Shown piece after piece: positions 5,938-6,230 of a stretch of DNA of 6,230 nucleotides; within the stretch, counting starts at the first letter, position 1; each line of letters opens with the position of its first letter. The position numbers and the translations under genes are program-made. Under the pieces are notes generated by a model. That model had not been told where the DNA came from. It ran no database searches and was given only the letters and a program-made list of their open reading frames with translations. This stretch comes from Oceanospirillaceae bacterium. Lineage in GTDB: Bacteria > Pseudomonadota > Gammaproteobacteria > Pseudomonadales > Balneatricaceae. The stretch covers positions 36,688-42,917 of the forward strand of contig DPHB01000011.1 in NCBI GenBank assembly GCA_003521845.1, given 5' to 3'.

Positions 5938-6230
5938 ATGACAATGCTACAGCTACATAATACACTGACCAACAGTAAGCAAGAATTTGTACCGATAGAA
6001 GCCGGTAAGATCCGTATGTATGTGTGCGGTATGACGGTTTATGATTATTGCCATATTGGCCATGCACGCGTCATGGTGTCATTTGATGTCATTACCCGCT
6101 ACCTACGTCACCGTGGGTTTGAGGTAGAGTACGTGCGGAATATCACCGACGTGGATGATAAAATCATCAAGCGCGCGGGCGAAAATGGCGAAACACCTGA
6201 TCAGTTAACCGAACGCTTTATTGCGGCTAT
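5938..6230 (+). CDS. cysS: Cysteinyl-tRNA synthetase, N-terminal part (cut by window end)
   Basis: The first 97 codons of a class I synthetase that charges tRNA-Cys are present; the full family length is about 460 residues. Numbering from ATG 5938, YVCGMTVYDYCHIGHARV at 28-44 holds the zinc-ligand Cys30 (Cys28 in E. coli) and the HIGH motif at 39-42. YVRNITDVDDKIIKRAGENGE follows, an almost invariant CysS block. Two in-frame starts are possible. ATG 5938 leaves 8 bases after glnS. ATG 5944 gives MLQLHNTLT, which lines up with the E. coli start MLKIFNTLT. The only upstream purine-rich segment, AGAGCGG (5928-5934), is weak and sits better for 5944, so the true start may be six bases later than given. 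It is probably co-transcribed with glnS. The rest of the gene lies beyond the window. Confidence 0.95.
   Translation, partial: MTMLQLHNTLTNSKQEFVPIEAGKIRMYVCGMTVYDYCHIGHARVMVSFDVITRYLRHRGFEVEYVRNITDVDDKIIKRAGENGETPDQLTERFIAA

Noticed and set aside
1..6230. Mobile elements, CRISPR arrays, tRNA/rRNA genes or defence systems
   Set aside because: I saw no transposase or integrase, no regularly spaced repeats, no tRNA-like cloverleaf and no nuclease or toxin genes. Every stretch over 300 bases is a recognised gene.

Overview
The window looks like chromosomal DNA of a Gram-negative gammaproteobacterium. It carries a lipid A gene (lpxH), and lpxH and ppiB lie back to back with glnS and cysS. From memory, this lpxH-ppiB / glnS-cysS arrangement also occurs in Pseudomonas aeruginosa (PA1792-PA1795). 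E. coli keeps cysS/ppiB/lpxH together without glnS. Base composition is moderate. The protein sequences resemble Pseudomonas/Cellvibrio-type relatives more than enterics; this placement is inference, not a computed result.

Layout: (1) Positions 1-2212, + strand: two overlapping genes of a nitrate/sulfonate/taurine-type ABC importer, an ATPase (63-869) and an oversized permease (869-2212), followed by a clear intrinsic terminator (2253-2286). No substrate-binding protein lies inside the window; one may lie just upstream. (2) Positions 2356-2724, + strand: a stand-alone receiver-domain protein of 122 aa in which most catalytic phosphorylation residues are replaced. (3) Positions 2728-3969, - strand: ppiB then lpxH, a two-gene unit that meets the receiver gene tail to tail with only 3 nt between stop codons. 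(4) Positions 3970-4261: a 292-nt divergent intergenic region with promoter-like elements on both strands. (5) Positions 4262-6230, + strand: glnS followed 8 nt later by cysS, cut off by the window end; both are aminoacyl-tRNA synthetases and are probably co-transcribed.

How they work together: the ABC pair forms one membrane importer. lpxH (lipid A synthesis), ppiB (protein folding), glnS and cysS (tRNA charging) are housekeeping genes. The receiver protein sits between the transporter and the housekeeping block, has no kinase partner in view, and differs in codon choice from its neighbours.

I found no mobile element, CRISPR array, tRNA or rRNA, and no convincing new multi-gene system. The two most unusual items are the permease, which has an extra N-terminal helix and a periplasmic insertion of about 125 residues, and the apparently phosphorylation-dead receiver.
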